From contig NZ_CP009533.1 in the NCBI RefSeq assembly GCF_000761155.1, positions 1,178,001 through 1,242,000 on the forward strand: DNA of 64,000 nt. The letters are read 5' to 3'. The position numbers and the translations under genes are program-made. The notes beneath the pieces were generated by a model. It had not been told where the DNA came from, made no database searches, and was given only the letters and a program-made list of their open reading frames with translations. How positions within the stretch are numbered: position 1 is the stretch's first letter; each line of letters starts with the position of its first letter. The DNA comes from Pseudomonas rhizosphaerae (GTDB lineage: Bacteria; Pseudomonadota; Gammaproteobacteria; Pseudomonadales; Pseudomonadaceae). Shown here in pieces: positions 36,885 through 47,585 of the stretch.

Positions 36885-36955
36885 GCGGCCGCTGACCGCT
36901 CCCACGTATTGCAAAGCGCAAGTCGTGAGCGCGACTGATGGCCGCGAACGCTTTG
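36885..36955. repeat. Inverted REP pair (family A)
   Basis: CCCTTCGCGGCCGCTGACCG with inverted GACTGATGGCCGCGAACGCT about 35 bases further. It lies between the DUF2513-like gene and the EamA gene. Confidence 0.75.
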
Positions 36956-37003
36956 TGATGAATGGCTTGATACACTGGTGTTTTCCTTGCGGAGAGCACC
37001 GTC

Positions 37004-37027
37004 ATGCCGTGGTCGATTCACCGATGA
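37004..37027 (+). CDS. Possible seven-codon upstream ORF (MPWSIHR)
   Basis: The ATG at 37004 has GGAG nine bases upstream, and the TGA overlaps the ATG of the transporter gene as ATGA. The transporter ATG itself has no visible ribosome site. This arrangement suggests translational coupling or a leader peptide. It is only sequence-based and could be chance. Confidence 0.3.
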   Translation: MPWSIHR

Positions 37028-37950
37028 GCGCAGAACGTCGTCAAACCGATGGCTTCGCCCTCAAGGTCATGCTGGGTCTGTGCCTGATCTGGGGTATCCA
37101 GCAGGTCACCATCAAATGGGCCGCCGCCGATATCGCGCCGGTGATGCAGGCGGCCATGCGCTCGGGTATTTCCGCTGTGCTGGTGGCGATGCTGCTCTGT
37201 TGGCGCGGTGGTTGGGGGCATGTGCCCTACACCTGGCGTGCCGGGCTGGTCGCCGGGTCGTTGTTTGGCCTGGAGTTCCTGTTCATTGCCGAAGGCTTGA
37301 AGCTGACCTCGGCGGCGCACATGTCGGTGTTTCTCTACACCGCGCCGGTGTTTACCGCCCTTGGCCTGCATGCTCTGTTGCCAACCGAACGCCTGCGACC
37401 CTTGCAGTGGCTGGGCATTGCCTTGGCGTTCAGCGGTATCGCCTTCGCCTTTGCCGGCGGGATTTCCTGGCAGCACTTGGATCGGCGTATGTTGCTGGGC
37501 GATGCCATGGGCTTGATGGCGGGCCTGTGCTGGGGCGCGACCACGGTCGTGGTGCGCACCTCGCGGCTGTCCGAAGCGCCCGTTGCCCTGACGCTGTTCT
37601 ACCAGTTGATCGTCTGCGTGGTGGGACTGTTGATCATCGCCCTGGCCACGGGCCAGTTCAGTCATGTGAGCTTCACGCCAATCGGGGTCGCCAGCGTGTT
37701 GTTCCAGGGCGTTGTGGTCTCTTTCGCCAGCTTTTTGATCTGGTTCTGGCTGCTGCGCCGCTACCTGGCGTCCAACCTTGCCGTGTTCTCGTTCATGACC
37801 CCGTTGTTTGGCGTGACGTTCGGGGTGGTGCTGCTGGGCGAGCCACTGAGCATCAACTTCATCCTGGGTGCGATGTGCGTGCTGTTGGGCATCACCCTGG
37901 TCAGTGCCGAGCAGTGGGTGCGCCGAAAGCTGCGAATCTGGATAACGTAA
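37024..37950 (+). CDS. EamA/DMT-family transporter (second copy)
   Basis: A 308-residue inner-membrane protein with ten hydrophobic helices in two EamA repeats (GLCLIWGIQQVTIKWAAADI near the N-terminus and LMAGLCWGATTVVVRTSRLS at about residue 175), ending in a basic tail. It is not closely similar by eye to the transporter at 18778, so substrates probably differ. The start is taken at MSAERRQTDG; an in-frame GTG five codons upstream is possible. Its translation may depend on the tiny ORF overlapping its start. Confidence 0.87.
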   Translation: MSAERRQTDGFALKVMLGLCLIWGIQQVTIKWAAADIAPVMQAAMRSGISAVLVAMLLCWRGGWGHVPYTWRAGLVAGSLFGLEFLFIAEGLKLTSAAHMSVFLYTAPVFTALGLHALLPTERLRPLQWLGIALAFSGIAFAFAGGISWQHLDRRMLLGDAMGLMAGLCWGATTVVVRTSRLSEAPVALTLFYQLIVCVVGLLIIALATGQFSHVSFTPIGVASVLFQGVVVSFASFLIWFWLLRRYLASNLAVFSFMTPLFGVTFGVVLLGEPLSINFILGAMCVLLGITLVSAEQWVRRKLRIWIT

Positions 37951-38050
37951 TGAATTACTCGCCAGGCCGATGATCAATTGATAGGACTGCGACTTTTCGA
38001 CACAAGTGCGTGCATGCATCCTACGTCGCTTAGCGCTATGATCGAACAGA

Positions 38051-38084
38051 AGCGACGGACCATGACCGTCGCTCGGGCTTTTCC
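38051..38084 (+). terminator. Terminator-like hairpin in front of the 41-codon ORF
   Basis: AGCGACGG, seven-base loop, CCGTCGCT, then CGGGCTTTTCC. It could end read-through from the EamA gene or act as a leader hairpin or attenuator for the small ORF 15 bases further on. Confidence 0.55.
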
Positions 38085-38099
38085 CTGAAGGGGGGCGAT

Positions 38100-38225
38100 A
38101 TGAACGGAAACTTGTACAACTGGCTCCATGATCTGGCTGTCGCACTTGGGCTGGTGCCGCCACCACCGCAGCCCGTGCCGATCCCGGCCGATAACCACCG
38201 ACCTCGGCAGCGTCCACGGCGCTGA
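38100..38225 (+). CDS. 41-residue small protein, PA1414-family-like
   Basis: It begins MNGNLYNWLHDLAVALGLVP, continues with a proline-rich stretch (PPPPQPVPIPAD) and ends with arginines (RQRPRR). The strong site AAGGGGGG lies five bases before the ATG. It closely matches my memory of short proteins filed as PA1414 family in pseudomonads (WLHDLAVALGL core plus Pro/Arg tail). In P. aeruginosa the PA1414 locus is expressed as the regulatory RNA SicX, so this could be coding, an RNA, or both. A terminator-like hairpin precedes it and a perfect bidirectional terminator follows. Confidence 0.7.
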   Translation: MNGNLYNWLHDLAVALGLVPPPPQPVPIPADNHRPRQRPRR

Positions 38226-38252
38226 GCCTTCTCAGCCTGCCTCGCGCCATGC

Positions 38253-38279
38253 AAAACGCCCCTTACGGGGCGTTTTTCG
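38253..38279. terminator. Bidirectional intrinsic terminator
   Basis: AAAACGCCCC-TTAC-GGGGCGTTTT, a perfect 10-bp stem with flanking A and T runs. It separates the small plus-strand ORF from glpD. Confidence 0.93.
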
Positions 38280-38301
38280 TTACGGGTAATACTGGCGTGG
38301 T

Positions 38302-39840
38302 TCAAGCCGCCTGAGTATTCGCCCGGCTGGCGTCGATTTTAGCCAGGTAGGCATCCAGGCGAGCCGCAGCCGCTTCGTCGACGAACAGGCCCAGCTTGCT
38401 GCGGCGCCACAGTACGTCGTCGCTGCGCGTAGCCCATTCGTGCTCGTACAGGTAATCGACTTCGCGGCTATACAGGCCTGCACCGAGCTCTTCGCCCAGA
38501 TCGGCCAGCGACTGCGCGCCTTCGATCAGGCGCAGGCTGCGGCTGCCATAGCTGACGGCCCAACGCTCGGCCAGCCCGCTTGGCAGCCATGGCGCCTTGG
38601 CGCGCATGGATTGCGCCAGCGCCTGGGGCGTGGTCATGTCTTCGCCGCCAGGCAGGGCACTGGTCGCCGTCCAGCTACCGCGCATCTGCGCGAAGAACGG
38701 CTTGAGTTGTGCCATGGCCGATTCCGCCAGCTTGCGATAGGTCGTCAGCTTGCCGCCGAACACCGACAGGATCGGTGCCTCGCCCTGGCCACCGCTGAGT
38801 GACAGGGTGTAGTCGCGGGTGATGGCCGACGGGTTGTCCGACTCATCGTTGCACAGCGGGCGAACACCGGAATAGGTGCGCACGATGTCGCTGCGGCTGA
38901 CCTGTTTCTTGAAGTGCGCGTTGACCACCTTGAGGATGTAGTCGGTTTCGGCATCGGTGATTTCCACCTTGGACGGGTCGCCGGTGTACTCGCGGTCGGT
39001 GGTGCCCAGGATGGTGAAGCGGTCCAGATACGGAATAGTGAAGACGATGCGCTGGTCTTCGTTCTGCAGAATGTGCGCTTGCTCGCCTTCGTACAGGCGC
39101 GGGACGATCAAGTGACTGCCTTGGATCAGGCGAATGCCGTACTGAGATTGCAACTGCAAGTCGTCGCGGATGAACTTGGCCACCCATGGGCCCGCTGCGT
39201 TGACCAGTGCGCGCGCCTTCAACGTGAAGGTGCTGCCGTCTTCGCGCTGCAGATTGACCTGCCAGATACCGTCCACACGCTTCGCGTCGACACAACGAGT
39301 GCGGGTGTGGATGTGCGCGCCTTTTTCCCGCGCGGCCATGGCGTTCAATACCACCAGGCGGGCGTCGTCCACCCAGCAGTCGGAGTATTCGAAGCCACGG
39401 GTAATCTCTGGCTTCAGTGCACTGTCGGCACCGAAACGCAGGCTGCGCGAGCCGGGCAGTTTTTCTCGCTTGCCCAGGTTGTCGTAAAGGAACAGGCCGG
39501 CACGGATCATCCACGCAGGACGCAGATGAGGCCGGTGCGGCAGCACGAAACGCATCGGCTTGACGATGTGCGGGGCCTTGGCCAGCAGCACTTCGCGTTC
39601 GGCCAGCGCTTCGCGCACCAGGCGGAATTCATGGTGTTCCAGATAACGCAGGCCACCGTGGATCAGCTTGCTGCTGGCCGACGAGGTGTGGCTGGCAAGG
39701 TCGTCCTTCTCGCAGAGAAAGACGGAGAGCCTACGCCCGGCAGCGTCGGCGGCGATCCCCACACCATTGATACCACCACCGATCACGGCGACGTCGTAGA
39801 TTTCAGCCAACGGTTGGCGGGGCAAGGTCGAATGGGGCAT
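38302..39840 (-). CDS. glpD: Aerobic glycerol-3-phosphate dehydrogenase
   Basis: Oxidises glycerol-3-phosphate to dihydroxyacetone phosphate and passes electrons to ubiquinone at the inner membrane. The 512-residue flavoprotein has the FAD-binding GGGINGVGIAADAAGRRLSV at residues 21-40 and the signature SSASSKLIHGGLRYLEHHEF. The C-terminal domain includes GGKLTTYRKLAESAM and the cap region. It starts MPHSTLPRQPLAEI after AGGAGGC. It is the last gene of the glp cluster but has its own GlpR-like operator region upstream. Confidence 0.96.
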   Translation of the reverse strand: MPHSTLPRQPLAEIYDVAVIGGGINGVGIAADAAGRRLSVFLCEKDDLASHTSSASSKLIHGGLRYLEHHEFRLVREALAEREVLLAKAPHIVKPMRFVLPHRPHLRPAWMIRAGLFLYDNLGKREKLPGSRSLRFGADSALKPEITRGFEYSDCWVDDARLVVLNAMAAREKGAHIHTRTRCVDAKRVDGIWQVNLQREDGSTFTLKARALVNAAGPWVAKFIRDDLQLQSQYGIRLIQGSHLIVPRLYEGEQAHILQNEDQRIVFTIPYLDRFTILGTTDREYTGDPSKVEITDAETDYILKVVNAHFKKQVSRSDIVRTYSGVRPLCNDESDNPSAITRDYTLSLSGGQGEAPILSVFGGKLTTYRKLAESAMAQLKPFFAQMRGSWTATSALPGGEDMTTPQALAQSMRAKAPWLPSGLAERWAVSYGSRSLRLIEGAQSLADLGEELGAGLYSREVDYLYEHEWATRSDDVLWRRSKLGLFVDEAAAARLDAYLAKIDASRANTQAA

Positions 39841-40152
39841 GGCAGCCTCCTGCGTTTATCAAGGAGCGTTCGAATGAGTGCTTTGAATTCGAACATCGAT
39901 GTTCAATTCCGAAAATACTAGCCCAATACGTAGGGGTTAGCCAGTTGAAGATGATTGAATTTGTTGATCGGTGCAGGCGAAAGCGAAGAAATGTGAACAT
40001 CGAGCGCGTGCGCGCCAGGTCGCAAGCGTTGCTGGGTGGGGTTCTGGGAGAGGAAGAGACCGGGCGCGGTTAGCCATGCCGGACGACCGCCGACGCGGCT
40101 TGCGCCGCTGCTACACGGATACGCGCTCTCTGCAGTAGGAGCGCGCGTAGGA
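39841..40152. other. glpD promoter region with REP element
   Basis: 312 bases between glpR and glpD. The part nearest glpD carries GlpR-like operators; the part nearest glpR carries a short REP-type core (GACGCGGCTTGCGCCGCTGC, about 40091-40112). No gene is seen. Confidence 0.6.
39879..39916. promoter_or_regulatory. Overlapping GlpR-like operators of glpD
   Basis: ATGTTCAATTCCGAAAAT (39899-39916) matches 14 of 18 bases of the GlpR consensus ATGTTCGWTAWCGAACAT. A second, weaker site ends in a perfect CGAACAT half (39879-39896). Between them lies the perfect palindrome GAACATCGATGTTC (39891-39904). Confidence 0.6.
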
Positions 40153-40908
40153 TCAGACGATTTCGAGGCGGATCTTGTGTTGCTGCAGCAGTTGCAGCAG
40201 GGCGGGGACGGGCGGTTGGTCGGTGACCAGGCAATCGATCAGGCTGATCGGGCCCAGACGAACCATGGCATTGCGGCCGAATTTGCTCGAGTCGGCGGCC
40301 AGAATGACCTGCCGGGCGTTGGCGATGATCGCCTGGCTGACGCGAACCTCTTGGTAGTCGAAGTCGAGCAGGCTGCCGTCTTCGTCGATGCCGCTGATGC
40401 CGACCAGGGCGAAGTCGACCTTGAACTGGGTGATGAAATCGATACTCGCCTGACCCACCACGCCGCCGTCGCGACGCACATTGCCACCGGCCAGCAGTAC
40501 ATCGAAGTCGTCTTTGCCGCTGAGGATCGAGGCCACGTGCAGGTTGTTGGTGATGATCTTCAGGTGGCTGTGGTTGAGCAGGGCGCGGGCGATGGATTCG
40601 GTAGTGGTGCCGATGTTGATGAACAGCGAGGCGTGGTCGGGGATCTGGGCGGCGATGGCTTCGGCGATGCGTTGTTTTTCGTCACGCATCTGGTCGGCAC
40701 GCATGGCGTAGGCCGTGTTCTCGATGCTCGAGTCGTAAGCGGCGCCACCGTGGTAACGGCGCAGCAGGTTGACCTCGGCCAGCTGGTTGATGTCGCGGCG
40801 GATGGTCTGCGGTGTCACGACGAACAGCTGGGCCATTTCCTCGATGCTGACATAGCCGCGTTCGCGTACCAGTTCCAGTATCTGCTGTTGGCGGGGAGGC
40901 AGGTTCAT
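40153..40908 (-). CDS. glpR: Glycerol-3-phosphate regulon repressor, DeoR family
   Basis: Represses the glp genes until glycerol-3-phosphate binds. The 251-residue protein has an N-terminal DeoR helix-turn-helix ([38 protein letters not shown], residues 5-45) and a sugar-phosphate-isomerase-like effector domain ([33 protein letters not shown]). The start MNLPPRQQ (40908) follows AAGGAAG; seven extra residues from an upstream ATG are rejected. It lies between glpK and glpD, as in other pseudomonads. Confidence 0.95.
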   Translation of the reverse strand: MNLPPRQQQILELVRERGYVSIEEMAQLFVVTPQTIRRDINQLAEVNLLRRYHGGAAYDSSIENTAYAMRADQMRDEKQRIAEAIAAQIPDHASLFINIGTTTESIARALLNHSHLKIITNNLHVASILSGKDDFDVLLAGGNVRRDGGVVGQASIDFITQFKVDFALVGISGIDEDGSLLDFDYQEVRVSQAIIANARQVILAADSSKFGRNAMVRLGPISLIDCLVTDQPPVPALLQLLQQHKIRLEIV

Positions 40909-41008
40909 GGGGCTTCCTTTGGCTGCCATGCAAAAGCATGCATGATGCCGCAGGAAAGGCCCCCATCGCCAGACTTGATTGCAGGGGCCGGCATTGCATC
41001 AATCCGCA

Positions 41009-41039
41009 AGGCACCGGCCGGATTGCCCGGTCGGTGCCT
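41009..41039. other. Intergenic GC-rich hairpin between glpK and glpR
   Basis: AGGCACCGGCCGG, a five-base loop, then CCGGTCGGTGCCT: 13-bp arms with one G-T pair. No T-run follows on either strand, so termination is uncertain. It may stabilise the glpFK transcript end. Confidence 0.45.
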
Positions 41040-41045
41040 GCTCGA

Positions 41046-43441
<2,396 letters not shown>

Positions 43442-43561
43442 CGTGTGTTACCCCAATTGTTTTTTTTGTCTGACGCTGTTTTCAGCGCCTGGAATCTACC
43501 GCCGTGCGATCCCCATCGCGCGTCGGGTTACAGCCGTTCAGCACATTGTACTATCGTGCCT

Positions 43562-43579
43562 ATCTTCACAAACGAAAAA
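43562..43579. promoter_or_regulatory. GlpR-like operator upstream of glpF
   Basis: ATCTTCACAAACGAAAAA matches 12 of 18 bases of the GlpR consensus, with the outer TTC and CGAA parts kept. It lies 120 bases upstream of the glpF start, where the promoter should be. Confidence 0.4.
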
Positions 43580-43615
43580 ATATAGACAAGAAACGCCGCT
43601 GTCAAAGGTCGAAAG

Positions 43616-43631
43616 TGAACGAGTTCGTTCA
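43616..43631. promoter_or_regulatory. Inverted repeat upstream of glpF / ybaK
   Basis: TGAACGA-GT-TCGTTCA, perfect 7-bp arms. The TTCG/CGAA content is similar to GlpR half-sites, so it may be a second operator of glpF; it could also serve ybaK. Confidence 0.4.
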
Positions 43632-43737
43632 ATGATCGAGAACCGAATCGTCCATTTGCGGCAAAGCCACGGTTGGCGTGGCTTGCCTGCCTGTGTCCTA
43701 ATGCCGGGCATCGGTTTTATTTGTCTGGAGTCCCTGC

Positions 43738-44208
43738 ATGACACCCGCCCTGGACCTCTTGAAGAAGCATCGCGCCGACCATCGGGTGCATGCCTATGAA
43801 CACGATCCCAAGGCCGCGTCCTACGGATTGGAAGCGGTCGAAAAGCTCGGCCTGGCCCCGGCTCAGGTGTTCAAGACCCTGCTGGCGGCCACTGAAAAAA
43901 GCGAACTGCTGGTGGCAGTGGTGCCCGTGACCGGCACGCTGGATCTCAAGGCGCTGGCCCAGGCCGCAGGGGTCAAGAAATGCGAGATGGCCGATCCACA
44001 GGCCGCGCAGCGTGCTACTGGCTATCTGCTGGGCGGCATCAGCCCGCTGGGACAGAAGAAGCGCTTGCGCACTTTCATCGATCAAACTGCAGCGGCGCTG
44101 CCCCATGTGTTCGTCAGCGCCGGCCGGCGAGGGCTGGAAGTGGAGCTGGCGCCGCAGTTGCTGGCCGAGCATACCGGGGGGCACTTCGCCGATATCGGCC
44201 GCGTCTGA
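43738..44208 (+). CDS. ybaK: Cys-tRNA(Pro)/Cys-tRNA(Cys) deacylase
   Basis: Hydrolyses mischarged Cys-tRNA-Pro in the cytosol. The 156-residue YbaK/ProX-domain protein has YEHDPKAASYGLEAVEKLGL, VFKTLLA (with the Lys important for the family), VPVTGTLDLKALAQAAGVKK, and GYLLGGISPLGQKKRL. Length and order match E. coli YbaK. The start follows GGAGTCCCTGC. A 15-base sequence is repeated three times from its stop codon on. Confidence 0.93.
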   Translation: MTPALDLLKKHRADHRVHAYEHDPKAASYGLEAVEKLGLAPAQVFKTLLAATEKSELLVAVVPVTGTLDLKALAQAAGVKKCEMADPQAAQRATGYLLGGISPLGQKKRLRTFIDQTAAALPHVFVSAGRRGLEVELAPQLLAEHTGGHFADIGRV

Positions 44209-44250
44209 TGCACGCAGGACCGATGCACGCAGGACTGATACACGCAGAAA
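44206..44250. repeat. Three tandem copies of a 15-base unit
   Basis: TGATGCACGCAGGAC, CGATGCACGCAGGAC, TGATACACGCAGAAA, beginning with the ybaK stop codon. The third copy is degenerate. It looks like a local slippage or duplication product. Confidence 0.8.
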
Positions 44251-44332
44251 AGTAATCAGCGACTTCACGAGTCGAACGCCGACAGCCCTACGGCCTGGCC
44301 GCCGCCCCCTTTACGCAACAGCGAGGATTGCC

Positions 44333-45127
44333 ATGCAGCTGGATTTCCATCAGGTCGATGCGTTTACCCAACATCCCTTTGCGGGCAACCCGGCCATTGT
44401 CTACCGCCTCGACAGCTGGCTGGCCGATGAGCTGATGCAGAAGATCGCCGCCGAACATAACCTGGCCGGGACCGCGTTCATGGTCCGCGAGGCCCAAGGG
44501 TGGCATATTCGCTGGTTTACACCGCTCACCGAGATGCCCTTGTGCGGTCATGCCACCCTGGCCAGTGCCTACGTGCTGTTCGAGGTCTATGGCGAAACCG
44601 CTTCGAGCCTGTCGTTCGCCAGCCGTGCCGGCACTCTGATCGTCAGCCGTGAAGGCGATCGCTTGTGGCTGGACTTCCCGGCAATGATGCCCGAAGAGCA
44701 GTTGGGCCTGACCCTGGAAGTTGAGCGCGCCTTGGGCTGCGAGGCGGTCGACGTGATGGCGGCGGCTTCACTGTTCGTACTGCTGGAATCGGAGCAGGCG
44801 GTGCGTGAATGCCAGCCGAACATGACGGCCTTGGCGCGCCTGCCCTGGCCTGGGGTGATCATCACCGCACGGGGTGATCATCACGATTTCGTCTCGCGCT
44901 ACTTCGCCCCGGCCATGGGCATCGATGAAGACGCGGTGACCGGTTCCACCCATTGCAGCCTCATTCCGTACTGGTCCAAACGCCTGGTCAAGACCAGCCT
45001 CACTGCCTACCAGTGCTCGCCGCGCGGTGGCGAGTTGTTCTGCCGAAGGGAAGGCGAGCGGGTCAAGATCGGCGGTTATGCCATGCTGGTCAGCAGCGGC
45101 CGTCTACTGCTTGGCCCCCAGATCTGA
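44333..45127 (+). CDS. PhzF-family isomerase-like protein with altered active site
   Basis: A 264-residue protein of the PhzF/YddE family of diaminopimelate-epimerase-like folds. Typical segments are DAFTQHPFAGNPAIVY, PLTEMPLCGHATLASAYVLFE and GIDEDAVTGSTHCSLIPYW. In the family a Glu in NLxETAF is the catalytic acid-base (Glu45 in PhzF). Here the segment is NLAGTAF, so residue 46 is Gly (codon GGG, 44468-44470), one transition away from GAG. Function is therefore doubtful. The start follows GCGAGGATTGCC. The last 24 bases overlap the end of the convergent LysR gene. Confidence 0.88.
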   Translation: MQLDFHQVDAFTQHPFAGNPAIVYRLDSWLADELMQKIAAEHNLAGTAFMVREAQGWHIRWFTPLTEMPLCGHATLASAYVLFEVYGETASSLSFASRAGTLIVSREGDRLWLDFPAMMPEEQLGLTLEVERALGCEAVDVMAAASLFVLLESEQAVRECQPNMTALARLPWPGVIITARGDHHDFVSRYFAPAMGIDEDAVTGSTHCSLIPYWSKRLVKTSLTAYQCSPRGGELFCRREGERVKIGGYAMLVSSGRLLLGPQI

Positions 45128-46015
45128 CTCATTGTCGGCCAAGGTGCTGGCTTGGCCATCGAGCAAGGCCATGAAGGCGCGCGCGGCGTTGGACAAGGTC
45201 CGCTCGGTGTGGAGGATATAGCCCAGCTGGCGGCTCAACTGAACGCCGGGCAGTTCGAAGCGCGCCACTTGCTCGTCGAGCATGGTGCGCGGCAGCACGC
45301 TCCACGCCAGCCCGATCGACACCATCATCTTGATGGTTTCCAGGTAGTTGGTGCTCATGGCGATGTTCGGGCTCAGGCCTTGAGCTTCGAACAGGCGGCT
45401 GACGATGTGATGGGTGAAGGTGTTGCCGCCCGGAAACACCGCCGGATGTTCAGCAATGTCGCTCAGCTTCACCGCCTCCTGCAGGGCCAGCGGGTGTTCG
45501 GGGGCAGCGACGAAATCCAGCGGGTCATGCCACACCGGCACCGAGCGCACCAAGTGATGGGGCTCGGGTGCCAGGGTAATCACGGCCAGCTCCGCACGGC
45601 CGTGGAGAATTTCCTCGTAGGCCACTTCCGAATCGAGAAACTGGATGTCCAGGGCGACCTTGGGGTACATCCGCGTGTAGGTGCGCAATAGCGAGGGCAG
45701 TCGGTGCAGGCCGATGTGGTGACTGGTCGCCAGGGTCAGCCGACCGGTCACGTCACCGCTGAGATTGGTCAGGGCGCGACGGGTGTCTTCCAGCACGTCG
45801 AGGATCTGGTAGGCGCGCGGCAGTAGGGCCCGGCCGGCTTCGGTCAGATTGACTTCGCGGCCCAGGCGGTCGAACAGGCGAATACCCAATTGCTGCTCCA
45901 ATCCGGCGATGCGTTTGCTGATCGCCGGCTGGGTCAGGTGCAAGCGATCTCCGGCCCTGGAAAAACTGCCCACCTCGGCAATCGCTATAAAAGCATTGAG
46001 ACTGGCCAGGTCCAT
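45104..46015 (-). CDS. LysR-family regulator divergent from leuC
   Basis: A 303-residue regulator. The helix-turn-helix is in residues 1-60 (SFSRAGDRLHLTQPAISKRIAGLEQQLG); the effector domain follows from about residue 90 (RLTLATSHHIGLHRLPSLLRTY). It lies back-to-back with leuC, 136 bases apart, the same place as PA3122 in P. aeruginosa as I recall it, so it probably regulates leuCD. An AT-rich spacer with a 7-bp inverted repeat lies between. Confidence 0.92.
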   Translation of the reverse strand: MDLASLNAFIAIAEVGSFSRAGDRLHLTQPAISKRIAGLEQQLGIRLFDRLGREVNLTEAGRALLPRAYQILDVLEDTRRALTNLSGDVTGRLTLATSHHIGLHRLPSLLRTYTRMYPKVALDIQFLDSEVAYEEILHGRAELAVITLAPEPHHLVRSVPVWHDPLDFVAAPEHPLALQEAVKLSDIAEHPAVFPGGNTFTHHIVSRLFEAQGLSPNIAMSTNYLETIKMMVSIGLAWSVLPRTMLDEQVARFELPGVQLSRQLGYILHTERTLSNAARAFMALLDGQASTLADNESDLGAKQ

Positions 46016-46030
46016 GGGTGGATTCCTTTT

Positions 46031-46078
46031 GGTTATCCAAAGTATGAAAATTATGAATTTGAGTTATTGAAGATAACC
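46031..46078. promoter_or_regulatory. Divergent lysR-leuC promoter region with inverted repeat
   Basis: GGTTATC (46031-46037) and GATAACC (46072-46078) are perfect inverted arms 34 bases apart in an AT-rich spacer that also holds ATGAAAATTATGAAT. This is the spacing and composition expected for a LysR-type recognition and activation site. Confidence 0.45.
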
Positions 46079-46151
46079 TCATAGCATCATCCCTACAAGC
46101 CAAGCGGTTATTGGCATAGAAAAGATAGAAAGACTGATGAGGAAACGTCCG

Positions 46152-47585
46152 ATGGCCGGCAAAACGCTCTACGACAAGCTCTGGGATTCGCATTTGGTCA
46201 AGCAGCGCGACGATGGCTCGGCGCTGATCTACATCGACCGTCACATCATCCACGAAGTGACTTCGCCCCAGGCGTTCGAGGGCTTGCGACTGGCCGGCCG
46301 CAAACCATGGCGCATCGACGCCAACATCGCCACACCCGACCACAACGTGCCGACCACCCCGGAACGCAAGGGCGGCATTGCGGCCATCGCCGACCAAGTG
46401 TCGCGTTTGCAGGTGCAGACCCTGGACGACAACTGCGACGAGTACGGCATCACCGAATTCAAGATGAACGACGTGCGCCAGGGCATCGTCCACGTCATCG
46501 GTCCGGAGCAGGGCGCGACCTTGCCCGGCATGACCGTGGTCTGCGGCGATTCGCACACTTCCACCCATGGTGCCTTCGGTGCCTTGGCCCACGGCATCGG
46601 TACATCGGAGGTCGAGCACGTGCTCGCCACCCAGTGCCTGGTGGCCAAGAAGATGAAGAACATGCAGGTGCTGGTCGAAGGCACCTTGCCGTTCGGCGTC
46701 ACCGCCAAGGACATCGTGTTGGCCGTGATCGGCAAGATCGGCACCGCTGGTGGCAATGGCCACGCCATCGAGTTCGCCGGCAGCGCCATCCGCGATCTGT
46801 CGGTGGAAGGCCGCATGACCATCTGCAACATGTCCATCGAGGCCGGTGCTCGTGTGGGCCTGGTGGCCGCCGATGAAAAGACCATCGCCTACGTCAAGGG
46901 TCGCCCGTTCGCGCCCAGCGGCGCCGATTGGGACAAGGCAGCGCAATCCTGGAAGGGGTTGGTGTCCGACGCCGACGCCCATTTCGACACCGTGGTGCGC
47001 CTGGATGCTGCGCAGATCAAGCCGCAGGTCAGCTGGGGCACTTCGCCGGAAATGGTCCTGGCCGTGGACCAGAACGTGCCGGATCCGGCCCGTGAGGCGG
47101 ATCTGGTCAAGCGCGGTTCCATCGAGCGTGCCTTGAAGTACATGGGTCTGACCGCCAACCAGGCGATCACCGATATTCAGCTCGACCGGGTGTTCATCGG
47201 CTCGTGCACCAATTCGCGCATCGAAGATTTGCGCGCCGCCGCCGTCATTGCCAAGGGCCGCAAGGTGGCTTCGACCATCAAGCAGGCGATCGTCGTGCCG
47301 GGCTCGGGCCTTGTCAAGGAGCAGGCCGAAAGCGAAGGCCTGGACAAGATCTTCCTCGAAGCCGGCTTCGAATGGCGTGAGCCGGGCTGCTCGATGTGCC
47401 TGGCGATGAACCCGGACCGGCTGGAGTCGGGCGAGCATTGCGCGTCGACCTCCAACCGCAACTTCGAAGGCCGTCAGGGCGCCGGTGGACGTACCCACCT
47501 GGTCAGCCCGGCCATGGCCGCCGCTGCCGCCGTTGTCGGCCGTTTCGTCGATGTTCGTGAATTGATCCAGGGGAACGCAGCATGA
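46152..47585 (+). CDS. leuC: 3-isopropylmalate dehydratase, large subunit
   Basis: With LeuD it converts 2-isopropylmalate to 3-isopropylmalate in leucine synthesis. The 477-residue aconitase-type subunit binds a [4Fe-4S] cluster through Cys in [15 protein letters not shown] and the pair in [11 protein letters not shown]. It has [28 protein letters not shown] near residue 130. The start [10 protein letters not shown] is chosen because GAGGAAAC lies just upstream; an ATG five codons earlier overlaps that site. The stop overlaps the leuD start by four bases. Confidence 0.97.
   Translation: MAGKTLYDKLWDSHLVKQRDDGSALIYIDRHIIHEVTSPQAFEGLRLAGRKPWRIDANIATPDHNVPTTPERKGGIAAIADQVSRLQVQTLDDNCDEYGITEFKMNDVRQGIVHVIGPEQGATLPGMTVVCGDSHTSTHGAFGALAHGIGTSEVEHVLATQCLVAKKMKNMQVLVEGTLPFGVTAKDIVLAVIGKIGTAGGNGHAIEFAGSAIRDLSVEGRMTICNMSIEAGARVGLVAADEKTIAYVKGRPFAPSGADWDKAAQSWKGLVSDADAHFDTVVRLDAAQIKPQVSWGTSPEMVLAVDQNVPDPAREADLVKRGSIERALKYMGLTANQAITDIQLDRVFIGSCTNSRIEDLRAAAVIAKGRKVASTIKQAIVVPGSGLVKEQAESEGLDKIFLEAGFEWREPGCSMCLAMNPDRLESGEHCASTSNRNFEGRQGAGGRTHLVSPAMAAAAAVVGRFVDVRELIQGNAA

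Noticed and set aside
37973..37982. Anr/FNR box before the 41-codon ORF
   Set aside because: ATCAATTGAT has the half-sites in the wrong order and spacing; the consensus is TTGAT-N4-ATCAA.
39803..40000. 65-codon minus-strand frame upstream of glpD
   Set aside because: Crosses the operator region and the glpD start in another frame, with no ribosome site.
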